From Cochliopodium minus (lineage: Eukaryota > Discosea > Himatismenida > Cochliopodiidae): a stretch of 12,773 nucleotides of DNA. Shown here in pieces: positions 9,669 through 12,773 of this stretch (within the stretch, counting starts at the first letter, position 1; each line of letters starts with the position of its first letter). The stretch is taken from NCBI GenBank assembly GCA_024220525.1, contig JAMYWO010000624.1:1-12773 (forward strand), in the 5' to 3' direction. The notes under the pieces were generated by a model that had not been told where the DNA came from, did no database searches, and saw nothing but the letters and a program-made list of their open reading frames with translations. Position numbers and translations under genes: made by a program.

Positions 9669-11459
9669 TCAATCATAAATATCTTCAACAACTTCTTCAT
9701 TATCTGTATAAACAATTGACAAATCAGAATTTTTTAGATCACTCGAGTTAACAACAGGGATGAAGGTTCTGGGTTTGAAATAAACACAGGCAACTTGCAA
9801 AGAGTAAAACACACAATTTATCACACTTTCCAATGGCTGGAAGAAAAGATGGAAGAAAAAAAATAAAAATTGGTTGTATCCAAAACTGTCCATAAGTTTG
9901 TTTAGGAAAGCAGGAAGCCAACACAAGATTTGGACAATGCTACAAAAAAAATTTAAAAAATAAAAATAAAAAAAAAATGAATAAGAAAATAAAATTAATA
10001 AAAAATTAAAATAAATAATTATAAAAATAAAAAATAAAATTGTTAAAAAACCAATATAAAAAATAAGTAATAAATAATAAATAATAAAATTTTGAGTACC
10101 AATGTAAATTAAAATGATAAAAATAATAAAATAAATTTTAAAAATTTACATAATAACAGTAAATAATTTTTGGCTTTCTTTTATCGAAGAAACAATGTCA
10201 GATGACGATCCTATCATTTCATCTTCCATGTCTATTCTTTCGTCTATCCTGTTTTTTTTGATTTGAACCATAATGAAGAAAATAAAATTGAAAATCAACA
10301 TGATTGCGTATGGAAAAAAGAGAAATGTGTATCTGTGTCTAAAATAAAAATAAAAATAAAAATAAAAACAAATTAAAAACAAATTAAAATAAATAATAAA
10401 AAATAAAAATAAAAATTAAAAAATAAAAATTATAAAATGTAAATAAAAATAAAAATAAAATAAAAATAAAAATAAAAAAAATAATAAATAATAAAAAATA
10501 GTAAAAAATAAAAAATAGGAAATAATAAAAATATTAAAAATAATTGAATAATAAATATTAAAAATAAATATATATCATACAAACTCCCGTCAGTTATCCA
10601 GCAATAAAGATCACCTCCACCCACTAAATTCAAAAATTTGAAGAAAAAAAGAGGAATGCAAGAAACTCCCCACACAATCAGGTTGTAAATGATCTCCCTC
10701 TTTTTGGAGACGTTCCAATTTTTTTTCTCAATGACCCTCTGGAATGTGAATCCAAGAATAGTTGTCCACATGAATGATGATATTGCCCCAAACTGTTAAT
10801 TAAAAAATATGTATTTTTATATTCTTATTTTATTTTTTATTTTTAGATTTTTTAATTTTTTTTTTTTATATATTTTTTATTTTCTTTTTATTATTTTTGA
10901 AACTTTTTTTTTTTGATAATAATTTTATTTTATTTCATTTTCTTATTTATTATAATATTTATTTTTATTTTTATTTTTATTTAATGTTTCTTATTTTATT
11001 ATATTATAATATTATTTTTATTTTTATTTTTTATTTCATTTTATTTTATTTTCCAAAAGTTTCTTACTTCTTGCAAATAAGCCTAAAAATTTGAAAAGAA
11101 TCAAAATTAAATAAATAAAAATAATATTTTTGTAGTCAATTTCTTCATTGATTTTCTTTCATTAATTTTTTTTTTTCATTAATTTTTTTTTCATGAATAT
11201 TTTTTAAAATTTTCTTTACCATTGCATAACATACAGATTCATTTTTTTTGAGGTACATTCTGCCAAACAAAATTCCTATTGTAGAAATTGCATCAGCGAT
11301 GGAAATGTAGATGATGATTCTGTATTTGAAGATTCGGGCTCTTCCGCTGACGATCAGCAAGATCGAAAGGATTATAGCTCCAAGGAAGGATAATGTGCAG
11401 TTTATGATTGTCACCAGATCCAATATTAGGTTCTGTGATGCTGTAAAATGGTATCCCAT
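9669..11459 (-). CDS. cAMP-receptor-like (Crl/Dicty_CAR) seven-transmembrane GPCR
   Basis: Five exons (11459-11220, 11082-11068, 10792-10581, 10338-10150, 9939-9669) join in phase to a complete 308-residue protein with TGA stop. Seven hydrophobic segments are visible, near residues 12-36, 46-66, 82-104, 118-140, 158-181, 214-233 and 243-268. Family hallmarks are Cys77 before TM3 and Cys149 in the second extracellular loop (LYCWI), a likely disulfide; the FGAISSFMWTT stretch in TM3; RYTFLFFPY in TM5; LCWLPAFLNKL in TM6; and QPLESVINCVFYSL in TM7. It should sit in the plasma membrane and signal through heterotrimeric G proteins. The ligand is unknown; related Crl receptors in Dictyostelium are mostly orphans. 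The N-terminus is short with no signal peptide. The C-tail is short and acidic (NEEVVEDIYD), lacking the long Ser-rich tail of classical cAMP receptors. One exon is only 15 nt. Confidence 0.92.
10341..10561 (-). repeat. (TTTTTA)n-rich simple sequence in intron 3 of the GPCR gene
   Basis: On the plus strand, repeated TAAAAA hexamers run from about 10341 to 10366 and again around 10441-10480, with degenerate AAAATA units between. Translated, these give alternating Phe-Tyr, which explains the apparent membrane-like open frames next to the true exons. Confidence 0.75.
10793..11067 (-). other. A-rich intron 2 of the GPCR gene
   Basis: 275 nt between the microexon donor GTAAGA and the acceptor AATTAACAG. 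On the coding strand it is strongly A-rich, made of AAAAAT-type strings, whereas introns 3 (10580-10339) and 4 (10149-9940) of the same gene are T-rich on the coding strand. A small plus-strand open frame here is only a Phe/Tyr/Ile translation of the simple sequence. Confidence 0.75.
11068..11082 (-). other. 15-nt microexon of the GPCR gene (AYLQE)
   Basis: Between exon 1 (ending ATG, phase 0) and the exon starting TTTGGGGCA there is TTTTTAG, then GCTTATTTGCAAGAA, then GTAAGAAAC. It is a perfect acceptor, five in-frame codons and the most canonical donor in the window. Inclusion gives CYAMAYLQEFGAISSF, restoring the usual spacing between the conserved cysteine and the FG-SSF-W motif of this receptor family. 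Skipping would also keep frame. Confidence 0.8.
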
Positions 11460-11928
11460 TGTATTATGTTGATATTTGTTTCTTTTTTATATATTTTGAA
11501 TATGATTGTGTTTAATCTTATTCTTTCTATCCGATGATGATCTATAATATGTTCTGATAGATTTTGCTTTATAAATAAATATTTACACTCTTTTTTTTTT
11601 TTCAATTTATATTTATTTTTTAACAGAATAAGCTAATAGAAATATTTTCTTACTATATTTGTTGATATCAACATCATCCGATCAGATCTTCCTTAATATT
11701 GTTTCGAAATATTTTCTCAAAAAAAATTTGAACTTTAATTTTTATCCACAATCAAAATAAAAGATCAAAAAAGATGAATATCTCAGATACTTTACAATTT
11801 GATGGGATGATATCAAAAGATTTCCAATCAATTATTAAAATTAAAAATAAAAAAAATAGTTAAAAGAAATTTCTGAGTGTGACTTTTTCAAAAAGAAATA
11901 ATTTGTTTTTGGACAATCATCTTTGGAA
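11460..11928. promoter_or_regulatory. divergent intergenic region between the GPCR and the MBL hydrolase
   Basis: 469 bp hold both promoters. No supported open frame is present. A perfect 12-bp palindrome GTTGATATCAAC lies at 11661-11672. Two related strings, ATCCGATGATGATCT (11529-11543) and ATCCGATCAGATCT (11676-11689), are the only GC-containing repeated words in the region and may be regulator-binding sites. Poly-T and poly-A tracts make up much of the rest. Specific promoter elements cannot be assigned. Confidence 0.45.
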
Positions 11929-12561
11929 ATGGACAACTATGTAGCATTGATAATAATAAATGAAGAAGGAAAATATCTTTTTATCAAAGGTGAAGGATAT
12001 ACAGGGAAGAATAAAGATGGGAGATATACAGATTGCCTGACATTGCCCATCATATCAACACAGGAAAATCAAGTGGAGGAAAAATTAGGAGAATTAAAAA
12101 GTCAGATGTTTGAAAATGAAAAAGAGATAGAATTTTCAAAAGAAAATTCTCAAAAGACCTTAGATTTCTGCGAAAAACGAAGCCAATATCATTTCTACAA
12201 AATAAAATCATCAAAGAAATGGAAATTGAAAGAGTTATTGAGTGAAGAGATAATAATGTTGGATAAAAAACAAATAAACGATACATTATCAAATTTAAGC
12301 GAAATAATAAATCCAATTTTCATCGAAATAATTAATCAAGAGAAAAAAAATTTAAAAAAAAATTATGGTGCGGAATTAATGAATGGTGTCGAAATATTTC
12401 CGTTGAGAAGCAACACCATCAGACCTTTTCATAACACCAATCTCGTTTTGATAAGGGGTGACGAAGAATGTTTGCTGATTGATCCTGGTCCTAACTCGAG
12501 GGGGTTGAAGAGATGGAAGTTGATTTATGATGATTTAAAAAATTCTTACAAAAACATCTTT
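11929..12561 (+). CDS. LACTB2-type metallo-beta-lactamase-fold hydrolase with Nudix-like N-terminal region, 5' exon only
   Basis: The first exon encodes 211 residues from the first ATG of the open frame and ends at TTT before a GTAAAATAT donor, phase 0. Residues 153-190 (VEIFPLRSNTIRPFHNTNLV, then CLLIDPGPN) match the opening strands of MBL-fold hydrolases of the LACTB2 type, where the substrate-side N-T-N and the LIDPG turn precede the metal-binding THxHxDH motif. That motif should be at the start of the next exon, after KNIF, beyond the right edge. Residues 1-120 resemble a Nudix-like N-terminal module (VALIIINEEGKYLFIKGEG) but lack a Nudix box, so this part is probably not a catalytic Nudix enzyme. 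LACTB2 in animals is a mitochondrial single-strand endoribonuclease; no targeting peptide is evident here. Substrate is unknown. Confidence 0.82.
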
Positions 12562-12582
12562 GTAAAATATTTTATTTGTTAC

Positions 12583-12616
12583 ATTTTTTATTTTTTATTT
12601 TTTATTTTTTATTTAA
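12583..12616. repeat. short internal (ATTTTTT)n array
   Basis: Between four and five copies of the same heptamer found at both window edges occur here, inside intron 1 of the MBL hydrolase gene. Confidence 0.85.
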
Positions 12617-12709
12617 TACATTATTTTTTATTTTATTTATTTTTAAATTTTTATTTTGTTCAGGCCTGATTTTGTTCATTTATTTTATTTTTAAATTTTT
12701 TTATTTTTG

Positions 12710-12773
12710 ATTTTTTATTTTTTATTTTTTATTTTTTATTTTTTATTTTTTATTTTTTATTTTTTATTTTTTA
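12710..12773. repeat. (ATTTTTT)n heptamer array at right edge
   Basis: About nine copies of ATTTTTT run to the last base. This is the reverse complement of the left-edge array and has nearly the same length (about 64 nt against about 66). It lies inside an intron of the plus-strand hydrolase gene. Confidence 0.9.

Larger units (their letters stand above)
12562..12773 (+). other. intron 1 of the MBL hydrolase gene, running off the right edge
   Basis: The donor GTAAAA follows codon 211. The remaining sequence is almost pure T/A, and no acceptor in it is followed by an open frame encoding the expected THxHxDH motif. A CAG at 12661-12663 would lead into GCC TGA in frame and is not used in this model. 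Confidence 0.7.

Noticed and set aside
10897-11094. 65-residue plus-strand Phe/Tyr/Ile membrane-like peptide
   Set aside because: It is a translation of A/T simple sequence in intron 2 of the receptor gene.
12640-12700. Second exon of the MBL hydrolase after the CAG at 12661-12663
   Set aside because: In the required phase it reads Ala then a TGA stop, and it does not encode the expected metal-binding motif.

Overview
The window is AT-rich eukaryotic nuclear DNA carrying four spliced protein-coding genes. I rebuilt them by joining open reading frames across GT...AG introns and checking phase at each junction. The mix of genes (cysteine-type LRR protein, tandem SH3 scaffold, cAMP-receptor-like GPCR, LACTB2-type hydrolase) together with short, almost pure A/T introns suggests an amoeboid protist. 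A dictyostelid-like or other amoebozoan is my first guess and an AT-rich lineage such as Anaeramoeba is an alternative. The species cannot be fixed from the sequence. The stop codons of the two genes whose 3' ends are inside the window are both TGA.

Layout, left to right: (A) 150-5043, minus strand, nine exons of a large LRR protein with an acidic, probably nuclear N-terminus; its 3' end lies beyond the left edge. (B) 5476-9471, plus strand, a complete four-exon gene for a 1219-residue scaffold with ten SH3 domains, a Pro-rich segment and a C-terminal coiled coil. (C) 9669-11459, minus strand, a complete five-exon 7TM receptor of 308 residues, including a 15-nt microexon. (D) 11929-12561, plus strand, the first exon of a metallo-beta-lactamase-fold hydrolase that continues past the right edge. 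A/B and C/D are divergent pairs sharing intergenic regions of 432 and 469 bp. B and C converge with 197 bp between stop codons.

Both window edges lie inside introns, in (TTTTTTA)n heptamer arrays read on the coding strand. This looks like a contig that stopped at simple repeats at both ends, not a chromosome end. Introns are also compositionally polarised: those near 5' ends are balanced or A-rich on the coding strand, and those further downstream are T-rich.

No pathway is shared by all four genes on present evidence. B is the most unusual: ten SH3 domains, linkers with repeated basophilic kinase-type KRLS motifs, near-identical recent domain duplications and a possible internal proline-rich ligand. 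I saw no rRNA, tRNA, transposase or CRISPR array.
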